Below, piece after piece: positions 8,671-17,369 of a stretch of 64,000 nucleotides of DNA. This DNA comes from Dehalococcoidia bacterium. GTDB lineage: Bacteria; Chloroflexota; Dehalococcoidia; Lucifugimonadales; UBA1123. Position numbers and translations under genes: made by a program. A model generated the notes under the pieces. It saw only the letters and a list, made by a program, of their open reading frames with translations. It did not search any database and was not told the origin of the DNA. The stretch covers positions 186,001-250,000 of the forward strand of contig VXRN01000023.1 of assembly GCA_009838465.1 (NCBI GenBank), written 5' to 3'. Position 1 is the stretch's first letter; every line of letters starts with the position of its first letter.

Positions 8671-8738
8671 CCGTCAATATCCCAAGTTGATGCAGCATCG
8701 AGAGACTCGAGTCGTTCTTTTTCGGGGTGTGGGCGTTG

Positions 8739-8747
8739 TGCTATACT
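8739..8747 (+). promoter_or_regulatory. Extended -10 promoter candidate for argJ
   Basis: TGCTATACT is an extended -10 element (TGn then TATACT). The -35 region 17-18 bases upstream is only T-rich, as is tolerated with extended -10 sites. It would start transcription near 8754, about 100 bases before the argJ ATG. No clear attenuator or ARG-box operator was identified in the leader. Confidence 0.4.
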
Positions 8748-8851
8748 GCGATAGTTTTGTGAGCGTGCCTGTAACTCCTGTCGGGGACGCTTGCGCAGGA
8801 AACAATACAGATCGCGGTCGGATGGCGGCGATTCGACTTTGAGGGCCGAAA

Positions 8852-10072
8852 ATGGCAGACGGAATTGAAATTATCGAAGGTGGATCTGTTACTTCCCCAC
8901 AGGGATATAAGGCAGGTGGGGTCTATGCGGGGCTGAAGAGCGCCGGGGAAGGCGTTCTGGACCTGGGGATACTGGTTTCGGAGCGACCGGCTGCAGTCGC
9001 GGGGACTTTCAGCACGAACAAGATACTTTCGCCGTCGGTAACGGTCAGCAAGCGCCGGATTGAGAGCGGAGTTTCGAGAGGCGTGGTGGCGAACAGCGGG
9101 TGCGCCAACTGTTCGGTCGGGGAGCAGGGGATACTGGACGCGGAAGAGATGACGCGGCTGGCGGCGGCGCACGTAGGCGTGAGCGCGGATGAGTTGTGCG
9201 TTGCTTCGACTGGGATGATCGGGGTGGAACTGCCCATGGGCATTATCCGCGACGCCATGGAAAAGGTTGAGTTGACCGAGGACGGCGGAGAGGCGTTCGC
9301 GCGCTCGATAATGACGACGGACTCGCGGCCCAAGCACATCGCGGCGAGGTTCAGCGCGAGCGGACAGACCTATACTATCGGCGGAGTGGCCAAGGGTGTG
9401 GGCATGATTCACCCGGATATGGCTACGATGCTGTCGTTCATTACTTGCGACGCTAACGTGGATCAAGACTTTCTGACAGACTCTCTGAGATGGGCGGTCA
9501 ACGAGAGTTTCAATATGATTGACATTGATGGAGACCAGTCCACGAATGACACGGTTCTCCTGTACGCCAATGGCAGTTCAGACGAGCCGCAAATAGACTC
9601 TGGAGAGGCTGCTCTGGGGATGGAATTTCAGAAGGCTCTCAAGGCCGTTTGTGTGTATCTGGCCAAAGAACTTGTGCGCGACGGAGAGGGCGCCGGGCAC
9701 GTGATGGAAGTAACGGTGGACGGCGCGGTGAGCATGGCGGACGCAGTCTGCGCGGCGCGGGAGATCTCGTCATCGAACCTGGTGAAGGCGATGGTCCACG
9801 GTCGCGACCCGAATTGGGGCCGCATAATGATGGCGCTTGGCAAGAGCGGCGTGGAGTTGGAAGAGTCGAAGATAGATATTTTCATCAACGGAATCCACAT
9901 CGTTCACGAGGGCAAGGCGATTTCGTATCACGCGGACTCGGTAATCAGCGGGATGGCGGCGGAAGAGGTGAGTTTCAGGGTGAGTCTGAATATCGGGGAG
10001 GAGTCGGCGACGGCATGGGGTTCTGACCTTACTGAAGAGTATGTTACGTTCAATTCGGCATACTCGACGTAG
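8852..10072 (+). CDS. argJ: Glutamate N-acetyltransferase ArgJ
   Basis: A 406-residue ornithine acetyltransferase. The bifunctional form moves acetyl from N-acetylornithine to glutamate, closing the cyclic arginine pathway, and may also use acetyl-CoA. The autocleavage site is in KGVGMIHPDMATML, with Thr192 as the nucleophile, dividing the chain into alpha and beta subunits as in the family. Length is normal. It is the first arg gene of a set (argJ, argB, argD, argG, argH) on the same strand across 14 kb. No argC or canonical argF is seen in the window. A palindromic repeat with a T run follows the stop within 20 bases and probably terminates it. Confidence 0.95.
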   Translation: MADGIEIIEGGSVTSPQGYKAGGVYAGLKSAGEGVLDLGILVSERPAAVAGTFSTNKILSPSVTVSKRRIESGVSRGVVANSGCANCSVGEQGILDAEEMTRLAAAHVGVSADELCVASTGMIGVELPMGIIRDAMEKVELTEDGGEAFARSIMTTDSRPKHIAARFSASGQTYTIGGVAKGVGMIHPDMATMLSFITCDANVDQDFLTDSLRWAVNESFNMIDIDGDQSTNDTVLLYANGSSDEPQIDSGEAALGMEFQKALKAVCVYLAKELVRDGEGAGHVMEVTVDGAVSMADAVCAAREISSSNLVKAMVHGRDPNWGRIMMALGKSGVELEESKIDIFINGIHIVHEGKAISYHADSVISGMAAEEVSFRVSLNIGEESATAWGSDLTEEYVTFNSAYST

Positions 10073-10086
10073 GACTTGATCGGGAT

Positions 10087-10131
10087 TCACCCTCACCCTA
10101 GCCCTCTCCCTCAAGGGAGAGGGGATTTTTG
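10087..10131 (+). terminator. Repeat-derived hairpin terminator after argJ
   Basis: A copy of the short palindromic repeat: CCCTCTCCC pairs with GGGAGAGGG across a short TCAA loop, followed by GATTTTTG. Position 15 bases after the argJ stop and the T run fit a rho-independent terminator. The same unit without as good a T run occurs at 4767-4810. Confidence 0.6.
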
Positions 10132-10160
10132 TAACATACGAATCAGGGCTTGGTTGGGGT

Positions 10161-10206
10161 TCACCCCCATCCTAACCTTCCCCCGTCAAGGGGGAAGGGA
10201 CTTTTG
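10161..10206. repeat. 46-bp palindromic repeat, identical copy
   Basis: Identical over all 46 bases to 5013-5058 and two mismatches from 4705-4750. The core is a 9-bp stem CCTTCCCCC/GGGGGAAGG with loop GTCAA, followed by GGACTTTTG. It lies between argJ and argB, immediately after another palindromic repeat. It is not coding. Confidence 0.8.
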
Positions 10207-10232
10207 TAATCTACGAATGACGACGCAAGCAG

Positions 10233-11045
10233 GTGATCAAACGGATATTGTCTAAGGAGCCTTTCTCTAATGGGACGATTGTAGTCAAGATCGGCGGCAG
10301 CACTCTCGGTGAGCATGACACGACTTTGAAAGACGTGGTGTCGCTCAGGGAGGAAGGCTATAACCCTGTTGTGGTACACGGGGGCGGCAAGACGATTAGC
10401 GACTGGATGGCGGCGCAGAATATCCGTCCTGTGTTCAGGAACGGTCTCAGAGTCACAGATGGCGACAGCCTTCAGATTGTCGTGGCGGTGCTTGGCGGTC
10501 TCATCAACAAGCAACTGGTGGCGGAGATGCGCGCTATTGGCGCGAACGCGCTGGGGATGAGCGGCGCGGACGGGGGGATGCTCGCTTCCCGTGTGAAGGA
10601 TCCGGGTCTTGGGTTCGTCGGCGAGGTCGTGTCGGTAAACACTCTTCCGATAGAGTCTGCGCTGTGTGCGGGTTTCATTCCCGTGATCGCGCCTGTCGGG
10701 ATATGCTCGTCGGACGACCCGGAGTACCACAACTCTCTTCTGAATATCAACGCGGACACCGCCGCGGGCGAGATAGCCAGGGCGCTGGGCGCGGAGAAGA
10801 TGGTGTTCATGACTGACGTGGAGGGCGTTCTGGACCGCAATCGCAGGCTGATTCCCCGCCTTACCGTTCAGCAGGCGACACGACTCAGCAACTCAGGTAC
10901 TATTTCAGGTGGTATGATTCCCAAGATCGAGGCGTGTATCAACGCTCTCGTCAACAACAGTACATCTCATATAATAGACGGAAGAAGTCCCGGCGCGCTG
11001 CGCCGCTCGCTGTCTGGTGAAAGCCTGGGCACGCGAGTAGGTTAG
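10233..11045 (+). CDS. argB: Acetylglutamate kinase ArgB
   Basis: A 270-residue amino-acid kinase that phosphorylates N-acetylglutamate, the second step of arginine synthesis. The N-terminal phosphate loop VVKIGGSTL, the second glycine loop VVHGGGKTISDWM and the NADTAAGEIA segment near the C-terminal ATP site are all in place. The start is taken as GTG at 10233 with a poor ribosome site; TTG at 10248 is an alternative. It is followed after 8 bases by the UPF0182 gene. The repeats between argJ and argB probably separate their transcripts. Confidence 0.93.
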   Translation: MIKRILSKEPFSNGTIVVKIGGSTLGEHDTTLKDVVSLREEGYNPVVVHGGGKTISDWMAAQNIRPVFRNGLRVTDGDSLQIVVAVLGGLINKQLVAEMRAIGANALGMSGADGGMLASRVKDPGLGFVGEVVSVNTLPIESALCAGFIPVIAPVGICSSDDPEYHNSLLNINADTAAGEIARALGAEKMVFMTDVEGVLDRNRRLIPRLTVQQATRLSNSGTISGGMIPKIEACINALVNNSTSHIIDGRSPGALRRSLSGESLGTRVG

Positions 11046-11053
11046 GAGAAACG

Positions 11054-13858
11054 ATGGCTGAAGAATTCTCGCGCAACGGTGGCGATAACGATAGCCTGAC
11101 GACAGAAGCAATGCCGAGGCCCTCCGGCTCCTCATTCAGGTGGGGCGCCGTGATAATCGGCCTGATCGTTCTGTTCGGCATCTTTTCGTTCACGCGGGGC
11201 ATATATACGGACCTTCTATGGTATGAAGCTCTGGATCTGCGGAGCATCTTCATAAAGGTGGCAGTTACGCGGATCGCGCTGTTCGGAATTGGCGCGGTCA
11301 TAGCGGCTATTGTGCTGTCGGTGAGTTTCAGGTTTGCCTACGTCCATACCAGAGGGTCTGTAACGCTGCCCTTGCCCGAGGACGTCACAGGTTTTCTGTC
11401 GCGGATAGTCGTGTGGGGCTCGATAATCGCGGTCCTGCTGTTGAGCCTGATATTTGGGTCGGTGCTGTCGTCGCAGTGGGAGCTGTTTCTCAGATTCCAG
11501 AATGCCGCGTCGTTCGGGCAGGCGGACCCCGTTTACGGCCAGGACCTGAGTTTCTACATATTCAATCTGCCGATCTACTCGTTCCTCCAGGGCTGGATAC
11601 TCGGACTGGGCATCGTGACGCTAATCGGAACGGTTGCCATCCACTTCATCAACTATACGCTTCGGGGGGCGAGCTATGAGTTCACGGGGCGAGTGATCGT
11701 CCACCTGTCCGTCATCGGCGCACTGATGATGCTTACGATAGCCGCCGGACACTGGTTCGACAGATGGGCGCTGGTGCTGTCGGAGGACGGCGCCGTCTTT
11801 GGCGCGGCGTATGCGGACTTGAACGCTCGCAATCCGGCTCTGCTGATAATGACCATTGTGGCCGTGGCCGTCGCGATTCTGATTCTGGCCAACGTCTATT
11901 TCAGACAACTCCGCATCGTCATCGGGTCCGTGGTGCTGTGGATCGTTCTGGGGCTTGTGCTGACTACGGCGTGGCCCGCGCTGATACAGCAGTTCTCGGT
12001 AACTCCCAATGAGTTCGTCAGGGAAGCGCCCTACATCGAGAGAAACATCGAATTCACGCGGCAGGCGTTCGCCCTTAATCGGATCGAGGAGGACTTCTAT
12101 CCGGCCGAGACCCAAGTGGGCGCGGACCTTATCCAGGACAACATTAAGACGGTGAATAACATAAGGCTGTGGGACTATCGTCCGCTGTCTGCGGTGTACC
12201 GGCAGATTCAGCTAATCAGGCTTTACTATGACTTCAAGGACGCAGACGTTGACAGATACAACATCGCGGGAGAGTACAGACAGGTGCTTCTTTCGGCGCG
12301 CGAGGTCGCTCCTGAGAACCTCGATCCCGATTCTCAGAACTGGGTGAACAACACGCTGGTCTATACGCACGGCATCGGCATAGCCATGAGCCCGGCGACG
12401 GAGTTCACCGCCGAGGGCCGGCCCGAGTTCTTCGCGAAAGACATTCCCGCGGACGGCGCAATTCCGATTGGCTTGCAGGACGGCACTACGCCGCCGGAAC
12501 TGGTGGTGGACAATCCGCGCATATACTACGGCGAGAATACGCTGAACTACGTGATAGTGAATTCCAACACGGAGGAATTGGACTACCAGACAGAAGAAGG
12601 GGAGCTCTTCAGGAATCGGTACAGCGGCAAGGGGGGCGTGCAGATGTCCTCTATCTTCAGGCGGCTGGCGTACGCATGGCAGTTCGGGGACTTCAACATC
12701 CTGATAAGCGGTGAGATAACTCCACAAAGCCGCCTTCAGTACCATCGCACCATACAGGAGCGGGTGGCGAAGGTAAGTCCGTTCCTGATGATGGACAGAG
12801 ACCCGTATATCGTGGCGGCTGACGGCCAGCTGTTCTGGGTGCAGGACGCATACACGACGTCCGACCACTATCCATATTCAGATCCAATCGGCGATCCGGC
12901 TACCGGGCAGATAAACTATATGCGCAACAGCGTCAAGGTGGTTGTGGACGCCTATAACGGCACGCTCAACTACTACATCTGGGACGATGCCGACCCGATA
13001 GTCCGCACCTACGCGCGCATATTCCCGGACCTGTTCAAGAGCGCGGCCGAGATGCCGGAGGGTCTGAAGTCGCACGTGAGGTACCCACAGGACTTCTTCT
13101 CCGTACAGGCGGAGAGGTATCTCAAATATCACATGCAGGATCCCCAGAACTTCTATAACAACGAAGACCTGTGGGCGATACCGAACGAGAAGTTCGGGCA
13201 GGAGGATACCCTCCAGGAGGTGGAGCCGTACTACGTGATCATGCGGCTGCCCGGCCAGGAGGAAGAAGAATTCGTTCTGCTGATGCCTTACACTCCGAGC
13301 CAGCGTCAGAATCTCATCGGCTGGCTGGCTGCGCGCAGTGACGGCGAGAACTATGGAAAGCTGGTCGCTTTCAATTTCCCGAAGGACAGGCAAATTGACG
13401 GGCCGGAGCAGGTGGAAGCCAGAATAGACAACGACCCGGACATATCGGCGTGGTTCACACTCCGGTGTACCGAGGGCTCGACCTGTACCCGAGGCAATCT
13501 GCTGGTGATACCGCTGGGCGAGAGTCTGTTGTACGCCGAACCCGTCTATATACGGGCGGAAGGGGTGAACTTCCCAGAGCTGAAGCGTGTGATCCTGGCG
13601 ACCGGAGACAAGGTGGTAATGGAGGACTCTTTGGGCGCAGCGTTGGCGTCTCTGACCGGCGAAGGCTCGCTGGTCAACGTGGGCGCGCCCGAACCCACTC
13701 GAACGGAGGAAACGACGCCGGGCATCGTGATCGAGCCAGGGAACGAACTGGAACAGCAGATACAGGTCCTTGTGGACACCATTGAGAAAATGAAGCTCGA
13801 TCTGGACTCGCTGGATGCGGCAATCGAGCGTTTGAAGGAAATTACCGGAGGAGAATAG
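11054..13858 (+). CDS. UPF0182 (COG1615) integral membrane protein
   Basis: A 934-residue protein of the UPF0182 family, whose function is unknown. The first 320 or so residues contain about seven hydrophobic spans (for example around IIGLIVLFGIFSF, IIAVLLLSLIFG and IVTLIGTVAIHFI), followed by a large soluble domain of about 550 residues with the family's conserved stretches (DYRPLSAVYRQIQ, RRLAYAWQFGD, YPQDFFSVQAERY). The C terminus is acidic and ends in a short coiled-coil-like helix. AGGAG precedes the ATG by 6 bases. It sits between argB and argD with 8 and 1 base gaps, so it is in the arginine transcript, with no known reason. Confidence 0.93.
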   Translation: MAEEFSRNGGDNDSLTTEAMPRPSGSSFRWGAVIIGLIVLFGIFSFTRGIYTDLLWYEALDLRSIFIKVAVTRIALFGIGAVIAAIVLSVSFRFAYVHTRGSVTLPLPEDVTGFLSRIVVWGSIIAVLLLSLIFGSVLSSQWELFLRFQNAASFGQADPVYGQDLSFYIFNLPIYSFLQGWILGLGIVTLIGTVAIHFINYTLRGASYEFTGRVIVHLSVIGALMMLTIAAGHWFDRWALVLSEDGAVFGAAYADLNARNPALLIMTIVAVAVAILILANVYFRQLRIVIGSVVLWIVLGLVLTTAWPALIQQFSVTPNEFVREAPYIERNIEFTRQAFALNRIEEDFYPAETQVGADLIQDNIKTVNNIRLWDYRPLSAVYRQIQLIRLYYDFKDADVDRYNIAGEYRQVLLSAREVAPENLDPDSQNWVNNTLVYTHGIGIAMSPATEFTAEGRPEFFAKDIPADGAIPIGLQDGTTPPELVVDNPRIYYGENTLNYVIVNSNTEELDYQTEEGELFRNRYSGKGGVQMSSIFRRLAYAWQFGDFNILISGEITPQSRLQYHRTIQERVAKVSPFLMMDRDPYIVAADGQLFWVQDAYTTSDHYPYSDPIGDPATGQINYMRNSVKVVVDAYNGTLNYYIWDDADPIVRTYARIFPDLFKSAAEMPEGLKSHVRYPQDFFSVQAERYLKYHMQDPQNFYNNEDLWAIPNEKFGQEDTLQEVEPYYVIMRLPGQEEEEFVLLMPYTPSQRQNLIGWLAARSDGENYGKLVAFNFPKDRQIDGPEQVEARIDNDPDISAWFTLRCTEGSTCTRGNLLVIPLGESLLYAEPVYIRAEGVNFPELKRVILATGDKVVMEDSLGAALASLTGEGSLVNVGAPEPTRTEETTPGIVIEPGNELEQQIQVLVDTIEKMKLDLDSLDAAIERLKEITGGE

Positions 13859-13859
13859 G

Positions 13860-15050
13860 ATGACCACCGATTGGAAAGACGTAGAGAGCAAATACTATAT
13901 GTTCGTGGTTCGTCGCCAGCCCGTAGTGATAGTGAAGGGCGACGGGACGAAGGTGTGGGACGTTGACGGTAAAGAGTACCTGGACTTCACTTCCGGCTGG
14001 GCTGTGAACAACGCCGGACACGCGAACAAAGCGATAGCGGACGCTATCTCTGAGCAGGCGCGTACGCTTCTGCAGACATCGAACCAGTTCTATTCGGTCC
14101 CGCAGCTCCAGCTTGCGGAGATACTGGTGGAGAACTCGGCGCTGGACAAGGTCTTCTTCTGCAACAGCGGCGCGGAGGCCAACGAGGGCGCGATGAAACT
14201 CGCGCGTCGTTATGGCGCGAAGAACAAGAGCGGCGCGTTCGAGATTGTGACCGCGCTGAACTCGTTCCACGGGCGCACGATGGCGAACGTGTCGGCGACC
14301 GGACAGCCGCATTACCAAGAACTCTTCCAGCCGATACCGCCCGGGTACAAGCACGTGGAGTTCGGCGACCTCGAAGAATTGAAGGGCGCAGTCTCCGACA
14401 ACACGGTCGCCGTAATGCTGGAGCCTGTGCAGGCGGAGGGCGGCGTGAACGTCCCGCCGGAAGGCTATTTGGAGAATGTGCGCGAGTTCTGCGACCAGGA
14501 AGGGCTGCTGCTGATATTCGACGAGGTTCAGACCGGAATGGGTCGTCTCGGCACGCTGTTCGGGTATGAGTCGTTCGGAGTGGAGCCGGACATAATGTCG
14601 CTGGCGAAGGGTCTGGGCGGCGGCGTTCCCATTGGGGCGTTCATGGCGAAGGACGAGGCGTGCGCATTCGAGCCGGGAGACCATGGTTCGACGTTCGGCG
14701 GAAACGCGCTGACGTGCGCGGCCGCATACGCTTCCACCAAGTACATCATTGACAATGACCTGTCCCAGAACTCGGCCGAGATGGGCGATCGCATGGGCGA
14801 GGCGCTGAACACGATCAAGGCGAACAATAGCAGCGTGTCGGAAGTGCGCGGAATGGGCTTGCTGTGGGCGGTGCTGTTCAATTCAGACATAGGCCCCGAC
14901 GTGGTAGCGAACTGCAACAACGAGGGTCTGTTGACGAATCCTCTGCGGCCCAACGCGGTAAGGCTGATGCCGCCGCTGACGGTGTCGGCGGAGGAGATTG
15001 ACCAGGCGATGGAGCGTCTGGAAACGGCAATCAAGGCGGTTGGGGCTTAG
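13860..15050 (+). CDS. argD: Acetylornithine aminotransferase ArgD
   Basis: A 396-residue class III PLP aminotransferase that converts N-acetylglutamate semialdehyde to N-acetylornithine. Visible landmarks are NSGAEANEGAMKLAR (PLP phosphate binding), FDEVQTGMGR, and the PLP lysine in SLAKGLGGGVPIGAF. GGAGGAG lies just before the ATG, overlapping the end of the UPF0182 gene. Some relatives are broad-specificity (4-aminobutyrate, succinylornithine) transaminases, but the arg neighbours support ArgD. A strong stem-loop follows the stop. Confidence 0.9.
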   Translation: MTTDWKDVESKYYMFVVRRQPVVIVKGDGTKVWDVDGKEYLDFTSGWAVNNAGHANKAIADAISEQARTLLQTSNQFYSVPQLQLAEILVENSALDKVFFCNSGAEANEGAMKLARRYGAKNKSGAFEIVTALNSFHGRTMANVSATGQPHYQELFQPIPPGYKHVEFGDLEELKGAVSDNTVAVMLEPVQAEGGVNVPPEGYLENVREFCDQEGLLLIFDEVQTGMGRLGTLFGYESFGVEPDIMSLAKGLGGGVPIGAFMAKDEACAFEPGDHGSTFGGNALTCAAAYASTKYIIDNDLSQNSAEMGDRMGEALNTIKANNSSVSEVRGMGLLWAVLFNSDIGPDVVANCNNEGLLTNPLRPNAVRLMPPLTVSAEEIDQAMERLETAIKAVGA

Positions 15051-15079
15051 GTCAGTTACCATAAGTCGATAGGAATTCA

Positions 15080-15131
15080 AATAAGACATCATCGCTTGGC
15101 TACTTGCAGCTCTGAGCGATGATGTCTTATT
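15080..15131 (+). terminator. Perfect 17-bp stem-loop after argD
   Basis: A perfect inverted repeat: the arm AATAAGACATCATCGCT at 15080-15096 pairs with 15115-15131 over all 17 bases, with an 18-base loop. It lies 30 bases after argD and ends TCTTATT. It is probably a bidirectional terminator, and also marks the boundary between the arginine genes and the accessory stretch that follows. Confidence 0.7.
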
Positions 15132-15146
15132 CCATTAGCAACTCAC

Positions 15147-15386
15147 ATGGAAACCACCAACTACTACGAACAAAGGGTCAGGCAAAAACATCCAGAAATT
15201 AGGGATGAATGGGTAGAGCGAGTATTAGCCAACCCGTATCATACAGAAACTCAGCCGGACGGCAGGATCAGATACTACGGATTTATCGAAGAAGCGGGCA
15301 AATGGCTCCGATTGGTAATCGAGGATGGCAGACTGCATAACAGATTCTTTGATCGTGATAAATTGAGGAGGTGGGGAAGGCCATGA
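15147..15386 (+). CDS. DUF4258-like small protein, possible toxin
   Basis: A 79-residue protein with YYEQRVRQKHPEI near the start and RIRYYGFIEEAGKWLRLVI, then LHNRFFDR. The pattern (helix with His/Arg, then a short beta sheet) resembles DUF4258/RelE-like proteins. It lies immediately before, and overlaps, a DUF2283-domain gene; DUF4258 with DUF2283 is a recurring toxin-antitoxin-like pair and a second such pair occurs at 20906-21465. Family assignment is by pattern, so moderate confidence. Confidence 0.6.
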   Translation: METTNYYEQRVRQKHPEIRDEWVERVLANPYHTETQPDGRIRYYGFIEEAGKWLRLVIEDGRLHNRFFDRDKLRRWGRP

Positions 15387-15913
15387 AACTGGACATCTAC
15401 TACGACAGCACAACTGACACACTTTCCCTGTGGAATGGGCGACCAGCGAATGAGGGAGCCGATGTAGCGGAGAATCTGATAGTTGACTTCGGAAGGGATG
15501 GAGAGGTGGTCGGATTCACTTTGGACCACGCGGCTGAATCTCTAGGACCGTTCCTTTCACAGTCCGAGATAATTCATGGTTTCTATGTACGCACTGAAAC
15601 GAAGGCATCTTCGGCGCGGGCGCAGAGTGTGTTGGTTACGGAAGATACGCTGTCTGTTGACTTAAGCGACGGACGCTCTGTATCCGTACCGCTCTCGTGG
15701 TATCCCCGGCTTGCACACGGTACGCCGAAGGAACGCGATAACTGGCGTATCGAAGGCGCGGGATGGGGAGTACACTGGCCGGATCTGGATGAAGACATCA
15801 GTGTGAAAGGCTTGTTGATGGGCAACTCGTCCAAGGAGAGCGGAAAATCGTTTAAGCGATGGCTGGAGAACCGCGTGGCACAGGACAAGGGCACTGGTTC
15901 ATGCAACTTATAG
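15383..15913 (+). CDS. DUF2283-DUF2442 fusion protein
   Basis: A 176-residue protein in two parts. Residues 1-60 (MKLDIYYDSTTDTLSLW ... NLIVDFGRDGEVVGFTL) are a DUF2283 domain. Residues about 80-160 (LSVDLSDGRSVSVPLSW, then WRIEGAGWGVHWPDLDEDI) match DUF2442, with the short basic tail common in that family. Both families are usually stand-alone antitoxin-like proteins; here they are one chain. ATG at 15383 is chosen for its purine-rich leader (GAGGTGGGGAAGG) and overlaps the previous gene by 4 bases. Probably the antitoxin of the unit; that role is inference. Confidence 0.7.
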   Translation: MKLDIYYDSTTDTLSLWNGRPANEGADVAENLIVDFGRDGEVVGFTLDHAAESLGPFLSQSEIIHGFYVRTETKASSARAQSVLVTEDTLSVDLSDGRSVSVPLSWYPRLAHGTPKERDNWRIEGAGWGVHWPDLDEDISVKGLLMGNSSKESGKSFKRWLENRVAQDKGTGSCNL

Positions 15914-16257
15914 TAGATGGGGAAATAGTCTCAGAGGATCCCAATGCACAGCTGGTAACTCAAGAAGTCATTGAGAATTTAACAAACGGAGTCGAGATTC
16001 CTGTGATACTCGTTGATACTGATGTACTAGATAACGGCCTGACGTATGTGCAAGCTGTCATTGATGAAGATGATGTATATATCTTGGAATATCAAGATGG
16101 TTCATTAGATAGGCATTATTTCTGTACTAGTGAAATAAGCGTTGATGATATTGTACATACCTTCGTATTATACCTAGATGCTAATCCAGAATGGAAAACA
16201 GGTCTATGTTGGGAAAAATTAGATCCTGATGAAATGATTATCCAAAGTAGCTATTGA
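15901..16257 (+). CDS. Hypothetical AT-rich gene, acidic protein
   Basis: A 118-residue acidic protein (from ATG 15901; an upstream in-frame start at 15859 would overlap the previous gene more). It overlaps the end of the DUF2283-DUF2442 gene by 13 bases. Base composition is clearly more AT-rich than the arginine genes. The segment VYILEYQDGSLDRHYF and SEISVDDIVHTFVLYL is faintly like Imm1-type immunity proteins, but I would not assign a family on that. Its stop overlaps an in-frame TTG of the next gene. Foreign origin is likely from composition. Confidence 0.55.
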   Translation: MQLIVDGEIVSEDPNAQLVTQEVIENLTNGVEIPVILVDTDVLDNGLTYVQAVIDEDDVYILEYQDGSLDRHYFCTSEISVDDIVHTFVLYLDANPEWKTGLCWEKLDPDEMIIQSSY

Positions 16258-16337
16258 GAGTTTTCTGGCCGGACTCAGTTGTTGTATGGGTATTAGTATT
16301 ATATAAACGTTCGTTAGTCTTCATTGGAGCCATAAAA

Positions 16338-17024
16338 GTGAACGAAAAATTCCATCAGGCGATGCCGAAAACTGGAAGATTAGCTAAAAATCTTAATATA
16401 AAACTCGAATCATTGACCAAGAGACTTGTTACATTCAACAAGAACACGGTCTATTCCTACGTAGTTGATACGGTGGAATACCATGGGGGTCGCCTGTACC
16501 AAACTGGCAGTGGCCCTAATTTCCAGGGAGACTTGATAACACTGTGTTCCTGCAAACACTTGATGCGGACATATCTCGAACCAGAGGCTTGGGATGGAGT
16601 ATGGGTCGCAGGGTACACGAGTTCCACAGAGCTGGGGAGCAACAGGCTCTTCTACCTGATGAGAGTCTCACAAGCGTTTGAGTCTCACCGTGAATTCTGG
16701 CTTTCCGATTGTATTCCTGATGAAGCAAAGAGTGCGAAGGCGGCACACTTGGACAAGTTTGGAGATATCTATCAGCCAAAACGTACATCGGGGCGTCCCT
16801 ATTATTACTGGCACTACTATGATCCCTGTAAAAACCATGTGCATTGTGAACTTGGAGACTGGCGAAAAGACATAGACTATAAGGACCGGTACGGCCGTAG
16901 ATCTGCGTTGCTTGTAGGAGATGTAGAATATAGCTTCCTGTGGGATAGGCCGGGGACAGAATCTACTTCCAAGATTGGGCGGGGGCAAAAGAAATCTACC
17001 ATAGGGGATCTGTTTCATATATGA
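16338..17024 (+). CDS. Nmad2-domain (nucleotide modification associated) protein
   Basis: A 228-residue protein from GTG 16338, which has GGAG 8 bases upstream; the frame is open back to a TTG at 16254 and an ATG lies at 16362. The core VYSYVVDTVEY ... GPNFQGDLITLCSCKHLMR ... VWVAGYTS ... RLFYLMRVSQAF ... EFWLSD matches, by recall, the layout of Nmad2, a domain predicted to act with modified nucleotides or NTP-processing enzymes, often in phages and defence contexts. The end has LVGDVEYSFLWDRPG. No modifying enzyme lies beside it, though an R-M system is 12 kb away. Biochemical role unknown. Confidence 0.6.
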   Translation: MNEKFHQAMPKTGRLAKNLNIKLESLTKRLVTFNKNTVYSYVVDTVEYHGGRLYQTGSGPNFQGDLITLCSCKHLMRTYLEPEAWDGVWVAGYTSSTELGSNRLFYLMRVSQAFESHREFWLSDCIPDEAKSAKAAHLDKFGDIYQPKRTSGRPYYYWHYYDPCKNHVHCELGDWRKDIDYKDRYGRRSALLVGDVEYSFLWDRPGTESTSKIGRGQKKSTIGDLFHI

Positions 17025-17096
17025 GATAGTTTCTAGTACCTATACCAATCCATCCAACTTGCCTATTAGAAACATAAAGTCGTTGGAATAGTAGTT

Positions 17097-17369
17097 ATGA
17101 TTCCGCGCATAGCTGAAATGAAGCATACATCGGGCTACACGATGTGGCTCAGGTTTGAAGATGGGAAAGAGGGAGAGATTGACCTGAAGGGCGAGTTGTG
17201 GGGAGAAGTATTCGAACCGCTCAAGGAGCGGGACTACTTCAAAACCGCTCGACTTGATAGGGAACTGAACGCTATATGCTGGCCGAATGGGGCTGATTTC
17301 GCCCCCGAGTTTTTGTACGACAATATCACAGTAAGAGGCCGCAGAAATAATGAACTGGCGCGAACTTAG
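17097..17369 (+). CDS. DUF2442-domain small protein
   Basis: A 90-residue protein containing GYTMWLRFEDGKEGEIDL, ERDYFKTARLDRELNAICW and PNGADFAPEFLYD, the complete DUF2442 pattern (the W-P-N-G-A-D-F block is typical). Members are often paired with DUF4160 proteins in toxin-antitoxin-like loci; no DUF4160 gene is beside this one. It overlaps the argG start by 20 bases, so argG is translated from the same message end. The overlap suggests the argG region was joined precisely to the accessory stretch. Confidence 0.75.
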   Translation: MIPRIAEMKHTSGYTMWLRFEDGKEGEIDLKGELWGEVFEPLKERDYFKTARLDRELNAICWPNGADFAPEFLYDNITVRGRRNNELART

